Part shown: one piece after another, positions 1 to 11,109 of the stretch
How the letters are laid out: each line of letters starts with the position of its first letter
Position numbering within the stretch: the first letter of the stretch is position 1
DNA from: Ephydatia muelleri
Taxonomy: Eukaryota > Porifera > Demospongiae > Spongillida > Spongillidae
Length of the DNA: 64,000 nucleotides
Direction of reading: 5' to 3'
Assembly (NCBI GenBank): GCA_013339895.1
Contig: JABACO010000017.1
Location: 3,853,315 to 3,917,314, forward strand
Notes under the pieces: model-generated
Told to the model about the DNA's origin: nothing
Database searches by the model: none
The model's input: the letters and a program-made list of their open reading frames with translations, nothing else
Made by a program: the position numbers and the translations under genes

Positions 1-1871
1 TCTCCATCATTGAGTGAATACAGCTTTGTGGGAAACATTTCCCCAATCACTCCAGAAGTGTCTTGTGTTTCCTATGATGAGAGTGACGACATCCCATCTG
101 AACCCAATGAGTATCCCTCTCAATCAACACCTGTTCCAGCAGGTAAGATGAAGCTTTAAAAATATTACTTTTTTTAATTCCACAGGTATAGGTAATGAAG
201 GCAATGAAGAATGGTATGGATTTAGGCTGGTAGGGGATAATGTTGACAAGAATGTCAAACCTAGGGACATGCGTCTTAACAGCCAGACCACTTCCTTGCA
301 CTATTTTCATACCTATGCTGTTAAGGACAGGATATGGTTCAGTCATTTAAGTACTGACCCCATTGAGATCGTTCAGGACAGTATTAACTTCGAAATGTTC
401 TACCCAACTGTTGGAGATAACACTCAGTTAGTTTCAAACTTAGAAACATTAGTAGCTAGGATGTTTGTACAACGTGTTCCTGGTCTGCAAAGTTTGTCGG
501 CTGAGGCTACACCTCATATCAAACACCTGTACTCAAAGCAGATGGCTTTGAAATCAGAAGTGGTATGTTCCTACTTACTATTACATACATTCCTAATTTA
601 TTTTTATTAATGCACAGGTGCCATTGGGAGTGATGCTAAAAAATGAGAATGTTAGAGGAGGTATGATAGATATCTTAGATGGGCAGAAGGTGGACACACA
701 AGAGCTGTTGAAGTCAAGCTACACAATTTTAGCTACATTCCTTTGGGTGGTGATCAACTGACAATAGCGAGAATTCGGGGTAGCCAAAGTATACTTTCAA
801 ACTCAGACAATGGTGAAGAACGTCTTGAGGGGTTTGTACCTGTGATAGAAGATTGGCACACAAAGATGTGCTTTATGGAGGTAACCTGGTTTTCTTGATT
901 ATACTAGGGATGCATAACCTGAATGGGTTGATAATAGGGTTTGGAATTTGGTCATGACATTGCACCTTTTCTGTTGATTGATGCACAGGTGATATGGAAG
1001 AGGCTGTACAGTTCTTGCTCAGGTATGGATACTGGGACTCTCTTCCAGCTAAGAAACGTCATTAACAGACGTCAGCAAGGACCTTACTGCTTGTGAAGAG
1101 TTCATGCAGCTGGCAACTATAGCACATGTCATGTCAGCTGCAATTCAGATAGCAGGAGTCACAAACATGTCTTAACTGTCCTCAAAGATTATGTCAACTG
1201 ATAAGCCTATGGCAGCGGTGAAGTCATTAGTGAAAACATTGATCAGTGAAATGAATACATTGCTGGGACATCTGAGTCAACCTGCCCTTCAATAGAGGAG
1301 TATGCTACAGTCACTGGGCTTACTACTCTTAGAATTCAAAGATGGTATTCGCGAGGGGGATTGGAACAGAGTCCTAAGATGTTGGAAATATTTTCTTCTT
1401 TTTATTCGCGCTACTAAGCATAAAAATTACTGCATAGAAGCATTCAACATACAGATGCAGTATTACTATATCTTGCCCAAACGGTATGCTGAACAGATGT
1501 TGTGGGGCCGCTTCATCAACAGTGAGGGTGGACCTGGACACAACATACCAGCTGACCTACACATGGAACACATGGAACACCTCGGCGCTCTAAAATATAT
1601 ACTTGAAGAGTTTCACAAAAGTACTGGTGTATGGGTTACAACCAACCATACGACAAGGTCAGAAGCTGAAGATCTGATGAAGATGGTCACAGAGCTCTCA
1701 CAGAACAAGGTGTTCTCTCATAAGCCTGGATGAAAGCATCAAATATTTCCATCCATTCAATGCAACAAGCTGTTGGAGTCAATCAATCAGAAAAGGCTTG
1801 ACCTCTGGATGACTCAGAAGGTTGGAGAAATCCTTAAACATTCACCTTTTTCTCACTTGAGATTTAAACCT
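1..1871 (+). pseudogene. DUF6589-family gene, broken 3' part
   Basis: I read exons at about 1-142, 186-562, 618-880 and 989-1871, joined by GT-AG introns (donors at 143, 563 and 881; acceptors CACAG before 186, 618 and 989). The protein reads DNVDKNVKPR, SLHYFHTYAVKDR, VPLGVMLKNENVRGG, GGDQLT.ARIRGSQ, VPVIEDWHTKMCFME, IWKRLYSS, then GIREGDWNRVLRCWKYF and AEQMLWGRFINS. I recognise this as the DUF6589 type, found in many copies in sponge, cnidarian and fungal genomes and probably linked to transposons; its biochemical role is unknown to me. The gene is broken: a stretch is missing near 720, the frame shifts near 1075, and stops lie at about 1174, 1293 and 1731. The 5' part lies left of the window. 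Family call fairly sure, pseudogene status sure. Confidence 0.72.
1302..1733 (+). CDS. Longest open segment of the DUF6589-like pseudogene (143 codons)
   Basis: This uninterrupted stretch of the broken gene carries the family block LLLLEFKDGIREGDWNR, then HKNYCIEAFNIQMQYYYILP and GGPGHNIPADLHMEH. A tandem HMEHMEH and a shortened linker suggest that about 20-30 residues present in other family members were lost before GALKYILEEF. It ends at a TGA at 1731, after which the same family reading frame continues in the DNA (KHQIFPSIQCN, RLDLWM). It is therefore not a gene of its own. Confidence 0.6.
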   Translation: MLQSLGLLLLEFKDGIREGDWNRVLRCWKYFLLFIRATKHKNYCIEAFNIQMQYYYILPKRYAEQMLWGRFINSEGGPGHNIPADLHMEHMEHLGALKYILEEFHKSTGVWVTTNHTTRSEAEDLMKMVTELSQNKVFSHKPG

Positions 1872-1887
1872 GTGCATGTAATTGTCA

Positions 1888-2000
1888 CTGTGCAAAAAAC
1901 CTAGTATACGCAACTGTATATTTTTGCGCATATTTTGCGTTTACCACCAATATACCAAGGTCAGTGCATATTTCAAATAACCCCTGGTATATTTCATGAA
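1888..2000. repeat. Transposon-end-like sequence starting CACTGTGCAAAAAAC
   Basis: The sequence at 1888-1902, followed by tatacgca-type words, recurs as its reverse complement at about 6386-6402. That suggests the two are terminal inverted repeats of one family of small DNA transposons. I did not find the partner end of either copy, so both look truncated. Confidence 0.4.
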
Positions 2001-2499
2001 TCCACGGGCTACAATTTTCATAGCGCATTCATAACACGGTCCAACAATGAATTTATGCAACTCATGCACGTGAGTATTATCGTTATTATTTCAGGCGCGC
2101 GTGAATTCAAATGGATTCTTTCCTGCTGGAATGTCTCATGCAAAGGTGAGATTGAGCGTAGATCATAAGACTCAATGCTATGTAATATAAACGGACTCAA
2201 ACGTTCACATGTTGAACTTCAAGCGTTGGTAGTATTTTAATGTCATAATAGCTTACCAAATGATAGAAACTTTGGACAAGGACCTAGTGGTCTGTAGGCC
2301 CTACGCCAAAGTTATGTGTTAACACGTGCAGTTAGGTTTATATTATAGGAGGCCATGTTTGATCACATTTTTTAACCCACGCCAGGGAGCTTATGTTAAC
2401 GAGTATTGTTCCAGGACCATATGGCCCAGTCTGGTGGTGAACTGTAGTGTACAACACTGGAGTTGAACAAGCATGTTGAATTTACAGCCTGTCATGCCA

Positions 2500-4860
2500 T
2501 GCATCAAAGCAGGTTGCAGACAAGATGTTCCTTGGACTTTCCATGCAGTACACCTCGAGTCATAAGACTCACGTGGTGGCACTTGACAGGTGAGTAGTAC
2601 AATTCAATTTGTAGCACACTTGCCCTGTTTGAGGACCTGATGGTCCTTAAGCTTTTCATGCAATGACGTGACACCTTTTCACTTCATACGAGTCATTGGA
2701 TTCACGTAACCTTGGAGGGCGTGGCACTTGACAGGTGTATAATTCAATTTGTAGCACACTTGCCCCGTTCACCACATAACTTGAGGACAAGATGTTCCTT
2801 AAGCTTTTCATGTAGTGACACCTTTTCTCCTCAAAGGGGTCATTAGATTCACGTGACCTTGGAGGGCGTGGCACTTGACAGGTGAGTTGTGCAATTCAAT
2901 TTGTAGCACACTTGCCCCGTTCACCACCATAACTTGAGGACAAGATGTTCCTTAAGCTTTTCATGTAGTGACACCTTTTCTCCTCAAAGGGGTCATTGGA
3001 TTCACGTGACCTTGGAGGGCGTGGCACTTGACAGGTGAGTTGTACAATTCAATTTGTAGCACACTTGCCCCGTTCACCTGAGGACAAGATGTTTCTTAAG
3101 CTTTTCATGCAGTGACACCTTTTCTCCTCAAAGGGGTCATTGGATTCACGTGACCTTGGAGGGCGTGGCACTTGACAGGTCTGTTGTATAATTCAATTTG
3201 TAGCACACTTGCCCCGTTCATCACCATAACTTGAGGACAAGATGTTCCTTAAGCTTTTCATGTAGTGACACCTTTTCACCTCAAAGGGGTCATTGGATTC
3301 ACGTGACCTTGGAGGGTGTGGAACTTGACAGGTGAGTTGTACAATTCACTTTGTAGCACACTTGTCCCGTTCACCACCATAACTTGAGGACAAGATGTTC
3401 CTTAAGCTTTTGATACAGTGACACCTTTTCTCCTCAAAGGGGTCATTGGATTCATGTGATCTTGGAGGGCGTGGCACTTGACAGTTGAGTTGTACAATTC
3501 AATTTGTAGCACACTTGCCCCGTTCACCACCATAACTTGAGGACAAGATGTTCCTTAAGCTTTTCATGTAGTGACACCTTTTCACCTCAAAGGGGTCATT
3601 GGATTCACGTGACCTTGGAGGGCGTGGCACTTGACAGGTGAATTGTGCAATTCAATTTGTAGCACACTTGCCCCATTCACCACCATAACTTGAGGACAAG
3701 ATGTTCCTTAAGCTTTTCATGTAGTGACACCTTTTCACCTCAAAGGGGTCATTGGATTCACGTGACCTTGGAGGGTGTGGCACTTGACAGGTGAGTTGTG
3801 CAATTCAATTTGTAGCACACTTGCCCCGTTCACCACCATAACTTGAGGACAAGGTGTTCCTTAAACTTTTGATACAGTGACACCTTTTCTCCTCAAAGGG
3901 GTCATTGGATTCACGTGACCTTGGAGGGCGTGGCACTTGACAGTTGAGTTGTACAATTCAATTTGTAGCACACTTGCCCCGTTCACCACCATAACTTGAG
4001 GACAAGATGTTCCTTACGCTTTTCATGTAGTGACACCTTTTCTCCTCAAAGGGGTCATTGGATTCACGTGACCTTGGAGGGTGTGGCACTTGACAGGTGA
4101 ATTGTGCAATTCAATTTGTAGCACACTTGCCCCGTTCACCACCATAACTTGAGGACAAGATGTTCCTTAAGCTTTTCATGTAGTGACACCTTTTCACCTC
4201 AAAGGGGTCATAGGATTCACGTGACCTTGGGGGGCGTGGCACTTGGCAGGTGAGTTGTGCAATTCAATTTGTAGCACACTTGCCCCGTTCACCACCATAA
4301 CTTGAGTACAAGATGTTCCTTAAGCTTTTCATGTACATGTAGTGACACCTTTTCACCTCAAAGGGGTCATTGGATTCACGTGACCTTGGAGGGCGTGGCA
4401 CTTGACAGAAGAGTTGTACATTCAATTTGTAGCACACTTGCCCCGTTCACCACCATAACTTGAGGACAAGATGTTCCTTCAGCTTTTCATGTAGTGACAC
4501 CTTTTCTCCTCAAAGGGGTTATTGGATTCACGTGACCTTGGGGGGCGTGGCACTTGACAGGTGAGTTGTGCAATTCAATTTGTAGCACACTTGCCCCGTT
4601 CACCACCATAACTTGAGGACAAGATGTTCCTTAAGCTTTTCATGTACATGTAGTGACGCCTTTTCACCTCAAAGGGGTCATTGGATTCACGTGACCTTGG
4701 AGGGCGTGGCACTTGACAGGTGAGTTGTATAATTCAATTTGTAGCACACTTGTCCCGTTCACCACCATAACTTGGGGACAAGATGTTCCTTATGCTTTTC
4801 ATGCAGTGACACATTTTCACCTCATAGAGGTCATTGGATTCACATGACCTTGAGCAACAC
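2500..4860. repeat. Satellite array, about 16 copies of a 153-bp unit
   Basis: The word gacaagatgttccttaagc returns near 2781, 2938, 3071, 3237, 3391, 3539, 3692, 3845, 4003, 4156, 4309, 4461, 4619 and 4772, with weaker copies near 2515 and 2630. The usual spacing is 152-154 bp; one unit near 3071 is shorter and two near 4330 and 4640 carry a small catgta duplication. Each unit contains attcacgtgacc (an E-box, CACGTG), cttgacaggtgagttg (splice-donor-like) and aatttgtagcacacttg. Central copies are very similar and edge copies are diverged, as expected for an array maintained by unequal exchange. All three minus-strand frames contain stops within one unit, so it is not a coding repeat. Confidence 0.93.
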
Positions 4861-5460
4861 TCTCATCACACACTGGGAATCTCCATGGAAGTCTATAACC
4901 CCTGTTCTGTCGTTGCCATGGATTCTTTTGCAAAGAAGCCTTTGTTTTCACCACAAACATTGACTTTTTTTGTACACTATCATTTTGCTTTTTGCAATGA
5001 CGATTGGAGGAGTAATGCTTAACATCACCAGCATTCTGTCAATGGATCGTCATTACTTCCTATAGATCGCTAGGCATACATCAAATGATTAATAGTCATT
5101 GCAATGCGAGTGTTACGGTCAACAAACTTTTCAAGTGTACCAGCTAGCTACATGTAGATCTCCAATTAATGCTCTGTGTAATGATTAGTTTTTAAAAATA
5201 ACTATTATGTTTGTCAATGAATAGAGCTACTCACCACGTAGCATATTTTCGATTGATGTCGTGCGTGTAAGGAAAGAAAGGAACTGTCTATGGTTAGTTG
5301 GTTGCAATTGCAAAATGCAGAGATTGTGTTTCATCCAACAGATTCTCATTGCTGAGTGTATTATGTTGACTTCAATCTTATCTCGAGGTCGTAGCTAGTT
5401 TGTGTCGTTTTTCCCTACCAAGTTTTCCGTAGCACAGCCCCATGCAACTTGTGGTAAATT
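4861..5460. other. Unique AT-rich spacer, no gene seen
   Basis: No ORF with recognisable content and no repeat beyond the end of the satellite array. Confidence 0.5.
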
Positions 5461-5462
5461 TC

Positions 5463-5562
5463 ACACACATGCACGCACACACACATGCACGCACACACAC
5501 ACGCACGCACGCACGCACACACACACACCACACACACACACACACACACATACACACCAGGA
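5463..5562. repeat. CA/CG dinucleotide microsatellite
   Basis: About 100 bp of alternating (CA)n with CGCA interruptions. The histidine/threonine/cysteine-rich ORFs on both strands here are products of the repeat. Confidence 0.95.
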
Positions 5563-5603
5563 TCTTTCACTGCAGCGTACTTCTTTGTGACCGCGCCGTT
5601 ACC

Positions 5604-5830
5604 ATGGCTTCCAGAACGGCTTTTAGTTCGCACAAGTAAGTCTCTCTTGTTTTTCCCCCCTTCGAGTCATGCATATGATTAGAGACGTCATGAAAAGGTC
5701 AGCAAAATCGGATACGGCGCGGGTAAGAGATTGTGTTTTCATTCACAATCGCTGCTAATCTGTGTCTTTTCTTATATGTAAATAAAAGAGTGGAGTTGGA
5801 GCGTAAAAAGGTAAACGCTTCGCTAGGCTT
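5604..5830 (+). other. Possible short 5' exons of an unidentified gene
   Basis: A well-placed start (accATGG at 5604) reads MASRTAFSSHK and runs to a donor-like aagtaagt at about 5634. A second ATG (near 5689) reads MKRSAKSDTAR and ends at gcgggtaagag. A third piece, near 5790-5808, is bounded by aaaag and aaaaggtaaac. The stretch is richer in CpG than its surroundings. No downstream exons were identified, so this is only a weak gene-start candidate. Confidence 0.2.
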
Positions 5831-6289
5831 TCTTTACCCCTTTTTCTATACTCTCAGCTAAGAGTCTGAGAGATCAAGGTGGTGTCAAGCGCAAGAAATC
5901 CCGCTAACGGCGTAGGCTAGCTGAGTGCATTTTAATTTTTACGGATGACCTTTTTTTTTTGCTATAGCTGTTCTGAGGGGAAGCAGTTTGAAGCGCTGGC
6001 CAGCACGACGCGCAACTCTCCCGTTGTCGCGTTGCAATGGATTGCTGAGCAACTCGTGCAGCGAGTTGAAGAGCCAGCAGTGGAGTCTTTCCTCGATAGC
6101 TGCAGAGTTTGAACGTTGAATATTGATTGTTTGTACGTGTATGTTTTTGATTGTAGTAAATTAAGAATCCAACTAGTATAGAATCGGAGTGCGTACCCAG
6201 CACCGTATACGGTGCAAGTGTCACAAAGTGGTATACGGAGACATTGTTTTGTGAATCCTTCTAAGCGCACGTGATGCGGTTGAGGATAC

Positions 6290-6402
6290 TCGAAATATGC
6301 ACAGTGCGAAACTGGTTCATTCCGCAAGTGGGATTCTTGATGCGTAAACTCGAAATATACGCAAAATATACGATAGCGTATATCCAGTTTTTTGCACAGT
6401 GT
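6290..6402. repeat. Transposon-end-like sequence ending GTTTTTTGCACAGTG
   Basis: The end at 6386-6402 is the reverse complement of the terminus at 1888. Just inside it are short direct words (ctcgaaatatgcac/ctcgaaatatacgc, gatgcg). The other end of this copy was not found. Confidence 0.4.
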
Positions 6403-6645
6403 GTTCAATTGTATTTGTAAGTAATGTTTTGCCTTGAGAGTAAAGGTTCAGACGTAAACATTGCTTAATGTATGTGAGAATGGTACCTACAGGTCCCAGA
6501 CACTATACATATATAAGGGAGACTAAGGGAGGGGGACTCAATCAGTCATCAGCCACTGCAGTGCACAAGTCTCCCAACCTACCTCTCCCATACTGTATGC
6601 ACACCTGTCCTATACAACATTTCTGGCATATTTGTATTCATGCAA

Positions 6646-7829
6646 TTAATGATTTATATCCAATTGATGGATAACAGTTGCTTGTAATGAAATGGGAAAA
6701 GATTTACAATCACAACTATGCATTGTACATTTGCAATTAGCAGCACAAACATCACAGCATTTACAACCTGCAATGCTATTGTTAGTGCAGTCAAAAAAAG
6801 ACATGAGCTTAGCCCTTCTGCACTCTTCTTGGCCCCTGCAATAAAGTTCCATTTCCTTGCTTTGGAATCTAAAATCGGCCGTTTTCCAAAACAGTACAGC
6901 ATTAGATGGGAGACCATTTCTACCAGCTCGACCACACGCCTGAACATATGATTCGATGTCAGATGAAGGTCCCCAATGGATGACCTGGCGTACATCTACA
7001 CAGTCTATGCCCATGCCAAATGCTATGGTACATATCACCACACGAAGAGGAGCATGGCTTGTACCAAAAGAGGTTACAATAGAATCTCGTATGGACTTTC
7101 GTGTTACACTTGTATACAATGACTGTGTCAATAAGACCCTAACTAGTGATGACGTTCTCTCTCGTTGTGGTTGTGGCAGTTGCTGTCATGGCCATGATGA
7201 GGACGTGTGATGGAATTAAGCTTCTTACTGCTCCAAGATTTCTAAATTCCTTTCGAAAAAAGTCACCCCTACAAATAAGGACATGACAGTATGAAAGCAA
7301 TTTAAATAATGCAGAAGGTAGCTAACCATTTGGGAACACAGTGGACCTCGTCCACTACAAAAGCCACCAAATTACTTTTATACACAGGAGTCCTGAGCAT
7401 TTCTCTCCATGTCGTGTTTTGCAACAGACTTTCTGGACCTATAAAGACTATTTGAACCTCGCCTCTTAGTATCGCTTCACATTGGGCACGGTCATCCGTT
7501 TCGCAGCTGAAACACCTTTAGAGTTGAGAGCTGTTACCTGTGCAGTCATAAAAAGCTGTTAGTGAAGCCTAATTTTATAATGAGTTGCAACATACTTGGT
7601 CCTTTATCAAGACAATTAGCGGCGACACGACGATCACAATGCTTCCAACGCGCCCATAGAGGTAGTCAAAGGCGAATGGTAGCACGGAGAAGCACAACGA
7701 TTTACCACTCCCAGTGGGGAGAATGAGGAATACATCATTTCCTTGCATAAAGCTCTTCACGGCTTTAAGCTGTAAGCCCAGCTTTACACAAGCTTTTAAG
7801 ATGATAGCGTCGAGATCGTTGCTTGATGA
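6646..7829 (-). pseudogene. RecQ-like DNA helicase gene, broken
   Basis: Three minus-strand exons are readable. Exon 7596-7829 gives helicase motif I (LPTGSGKSLCFS) and Ia (VVSPLIVLIKDQ), with donor GTATGT. Exon 7327-7537 gives VTALNSKGVSA, then GEVQIVFIGPESLL and motif II DEVHCVPKW. Exon 6646-7268 gives GDFFRKEFRNLG, motif III AMTATAT, then motifs V-VI ([25 protein letters not shown]) and a RecQ zinc-binding cysteine cluster (CKCCDVC). The junction TG|G restores the W of WGDFFR across exons 2 and 3. It is broken in three ways: a one-base frame slip in the middle exon between KGVSA and ETDDRAQC, an in-frame TAG at 7143-7145, and loss there of roughly 80 residues including motif IV. Full RecQ helicases unwind DNA during repair; this copy cannot. 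RecQ-like genes in sponges are often amplified with transposons, so it may be element-derived. Confidence 0.85.
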
Positions 7830-8960
7830 CTAAAACGATACGTATCTAACTTAATACTTATTGATCAATTACACTCCATAAATGACGTCACGGGTGCTCT
7901 GCATTCTGATAAAATCGGTTGCTCTCAGAACGACTTTGGTTAGGCATTTTACCAGACCCTCTTTCCGCGTAGCGGTGATGTAATCCATCCGCTGCTGCGG
8001 GAATCAGGGTCTGGGTACGAGACTAGTAAGATCGCATAGTAACTCAACTGGTAGAAAACCTTTTTGGGCAGAGCGACGAGAAGTCTGGGACCGATTTCAT
8101 GCCATCAAAAAACTCAAGGAGGCCACACTCATAACGCAGATCAACTACACAGCATTATCTGTATGGTACTATCCGCACGTGAGTCAATTTTGAGGGCACG
8201 AGATGGAGAAACGTACAGATTCAACATGAAATGCTTCTCCCGGGTATGGAAGCTGATTTTTCAATAGGAAGGCCTAGTTTTTAGTACATTTTATAGTTCT
8301 TCGATGTACTAGCTATATTATTTTCAAATATCAAAATCGTAAATCGTAAAGGTATTGACACAAATGACCGTGGAATATTGTAATGAGAAACCCTTCTCAT
8401 TGACTACCTGTACATTTGGGGACAATGTTATGACAATCCTAGGGAAGCCCCAGCTTAAATAGGAAAAATACGGCGACACCACTAAAAATCATAACAAATG
8501 TAGTGTACTCACATTTTCAAATTTCAAATCCTGGGAAAAATCTGGCATCCTTGGTATACAGCTAAGCCATACATTGGTATGGGAAGGTATACGGGAATAT
8601 TCGGTGATTCGCAAACCGCGAGTAAATTATTCTGACTTTTGACCGCTCATTTCTGGATATGTGACGCTCAATCACTACGCCACCTAGAAAAGAGTATGTA
8701 ATGTACTAACACAATAATGAAAGGCATAGGTAGCGGTGGAAAGATGATAAAGGTGCAGAAAAAATAATTATTGCCTATAATCCTATTAAAATGCAAACAT
8801 TGAAGCAAAGCAGATAGGACAATTGCTCAAAACGGTTTATCCAGCTAGTATAACTGTCAAACAACACAGAGAATGCGTAAAAGTGGACAAAGCATATGCC
8901 TACTATGGGGAAAAAGCGCTTCTTTCTGCCTTGGTTGACCCGAATCCACCCCTTTTGACA
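7830..8960. other. Spacer; one short hairpin, no gene recognised
   Basis: Part of a RecQ-like 5' region may lie here, but I found no further helicase motif. An open stretch at 8064-8267 (+) has no match I recognise. The hairpin at 7949-8025 is listed separately. Confidence 0.4.
7949..8025. repeat. Short imperfect inverted repeat (MITE-like hairpin)
   Basis: The left arm, taccagaccctctttccgcg..agcgg, pairs with the right arm, ccgctgctgcggg..agggtctggg. The terminal word CCAGACCCT and its complement suggest a tiny non-autonomous element or a remnant of one. No target duplication is obvious. Confidence 0.45.
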
Positions 8961-9079
8961 GGTTCAGAAGTGTGATTCGCACTTGCACGCATAGCCCGCG
9001 GGCATACTATTGCATTGAATGGCGCACGTGATGAGTTTCCAATCCCTTTTTATGTTATCTCTGCTACAACGCAGATATT

Positions 9080-9333
9080 GAATCTAAGCAATCTGCTAAA
9101 AGGTAGCGATATCAAGAGGACCTCGAGGAGAACCGTGCTGCTAAAAGGCAGCGATATCAAGAGGACGTCGAGGAGAACCGCGCTGCTAAAAGGCAGAAAT
9201 ACGAGGACAATTCTGCTGCCATTAAGGCATCTGAAAGAATCGGTATTGGAATGACCCCGCTGTCCTATTGGCTAAACGTGCTGCCGAGAGGAAGCGGTAT
9301 CGCAGGGGTCACCGAACTACACTACCACCCAAA
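9080..9333 (+). CDS. Charged-repeat first exon, copy 1
   Basis: Read in the frame of 9096 onward, this stretch gives repeats of about 14 residues: AAKRQRYQEDVEEN, AAKRQKYEDNSAA and then KRAAERKRYRRGHRTTLPPK, followed directly by a GTATGT splice donor at about 9334. The same exon type, with the same end (RGHRK/RTT then CAAAG|GTATGT), occurs at 23.7-24.0, 51.3-51.65 and 53.6-54.05 kb. A frame slip separates the last two repeats (near 9240), so this copy is probably decayed. Such Lys/Arg/Glu repeats are common in sponge and cnidarian transposon-linked proteins; function unknown, perhaps nucleic-acid binding. Confidence 0.6.
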
Positions 9334-9606
9334 GGTATGTCATGGCATGTTGTATTGCACTAGCATTAAAAAGCTATAGGAAGATGTGCATGCAACATGT
9401 GTACAGCACGCATGTAAGGGATCTGCAGAAAACCATTCACTTCACATGTAAAAGCATGCATGGTGGGTGTCATCCTTAATCTGATGTACAAAAAGGCTTC
9501 CTTATCTGATGTACAATGGCAGCCCGCCTGCAACTGTGTATGAATTTAATTGCAGTTGCTAGGGTTGAGCACTGAAAATTACTGCAACCATTTCCTTCTC
9601 CCATAG

Positions 9607-10190
9607 AGCTACTCCTTGTATGAACCCAAATCTCATGCACTAATGGAGTATAATGGTGGTCTTATTCTTAGGGATAGTGAGCTTCTACATGTAAGTGAAG
9701 TAAATGATGCCTTTTGTAAGTCTCATCCATTGCTAGCTCAAAAGGTTGTTACAAGATCTGCCTGTGCAGCAGTAAGATTGGTGCAGATGCATTGGTTTCT
9801 AAAGCACTGAGTGTACGATAAGCAAAAGCAGGGTCATTGCTAAAAACTATCCAGGAAATTAGTGCATTGAAATTAGAAGAAAATGATATTTTAGTTGGGC
9901 ATGGGTATCATACTGCTGGCTCTGAACCTTACTTTTTTATTAATTTGTACACTTACACAAAACGACTTGGGGCCATTCCAGTAGACCTCAATGGTAGGTG
10001 TGTAGTGGCAGAGGAGATAGGGGACATAGATAAAGGATACCATGCACCCCTTGAAATGGAAATGTACAAATGAGTGTCACAAGCTCACTGGTGAAGAAGT
10101 AGCATTAGTGTTGAGGACAAAGTCACTGTTCCAAATATCCATTCATCATTGGAGGGGAGGTCTTTCCCATGTAAACATTGTTAACACCTT
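9607..10190 (+). pseudogene. Unrecognised coding remnant downstream of charged-repeat exon
   Basis: Two neighbouring open stretches in different frames, 9616-9810 and 9837-10073, have coding character (ALMEYNGGLILRDSELLH; ENDILVGHGYHTAGSEPYFF; AIPVDLNGRCVVAEE). After a TGA near 10072 a family-like cysteine (CHKLTGEEVALVLR) continues in a shifted frame. They may be later exons of the same element as the charged-repeat exon. I do not recognise the family. Confidence 0.35.
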
Positions 10191-10268
10191 TTAATTTGGA
10201 GCATGAACAAACTTCCTCCAATTTTCAGCACAATGGCACCTTTGGACCAATAGAATTTTAGCACAGCT

Positions 10269-10271
10269 GGC

Positions 10272-10322
<51 letters not shown>

Positions 10323-10337
10323 ACACATACACACACA
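10269..10337. repeat. (CA)n microsatellite
   Basis: About 68 bp of nearly pure CA with two TACA interruptions. Confidence 0.95.
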
Positions 10338-10549
10338 ACCACTCCCCCTTTTCTGTGAGGTCATGAATATGGACCAATTGGTGATGTATGGATGAAATTG
10401 GACCAATAGAATTGTAGCACAGCCGGCACACATGTAAAGGCTTTTCATATATAAAAGCGACTCACCCGCCAAATAGTGCACTTTGCTTGCTGAGAACGAA
10501 AAAGGTAACAACTAAATCCTTGCACTTTGTTTCTATACTTTCTGTCAGA

Positions 10550-10870
10550 TGCAGTGCTGCCCCCCTACCATTCGCCGCCAGCAGTAGCAGCAGCGCTGCC
10601 CCCACCGCCACCAGCAGCAGCAGAAGAGCTGCCCCCACCGTTAGCAGCAGCAGCAGCAACAGAGCTGCCCCCACCGCCACCAGCAGCAGCAGCAGAGCTG
10701 CCCCCACTGCCAGCAGCAGCAGTAGCAGCGCTGCCCCCACCGCCAGCAGTAGCAGCAGAGCTGCCCCCACTGCCGCCAGCAGCAGCAGCACTGCCCCTGC
10801 TGCTGCCAGCAGAAACAGCAGGAGCACCGCTACCTGCACCAGCCCCACCACCGGCACCAGTATTGGCACC
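10550..10870. repeat. GCTGCCCCC/ACCGCCAGCAGCAGCA compound minisatellite, open in several frames
   Basis: Units mixing CAG/CAGCAG runs with gctgcccccaccgcc recur about every 50 bp, seven or eight times. Plus-strand frames give Ser/Ala/Thr-rich (10487-11062) or Pro/Ala/Leu-rich (10527-11021) chains and the minus strand gives a Leu/Ala-rich chain. All are explained by the repeat. A real low-complexity plus-strand exon cannot be ruled out, because the frame starting at 10527 stays open beyond the repeat to 11021. Confidence 0.7.
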
Positions 10871-11109
10871 AGTGCCCCATCACCAATTCACCTGCTGCCA
10901 CCCTGGCCGCTGCCACCACCACCCGCATGGCTCTCATGGCCTGAACCAGGCTGCCGAGGTCAGAGACAAGGCTTGGGGAGAGGAAGAGGACAAGGCAGGG
11001 GAACCGTACAGTACATTATAAACTCAAACTCCCTCCCTTCGAAAATTAAAATGAATTTCTGACAACATATAAAGATGCGCCACTACGACAGAGGAAAAAA
11101 CTGATGAAA

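Noticed and set aside
2656-2874. Minus-strand ORF with repeated PRPPRSRESND text
   Set aside because: It covers parts of two satellite units; the array as a whole has stops in every minus-strand frame.
2500-4860. CRISPR-like array
   Set aside because: Units are contiguous 153-bp copies without unique spacers, and the context is animal DNA.
5402-5682. Histidine/threonine- and cysteine/valine-rich ORFs on both strands
   Set aside because: They are translations of the CA microsatellite.
10462-10869. Minus-strand Leu/Ala-rich ORF resembling a membrane protein
   Set aside because: It is the complement of the CAG/GCC compound repeat; hydrophobicity comes from CTG/GCT runs.
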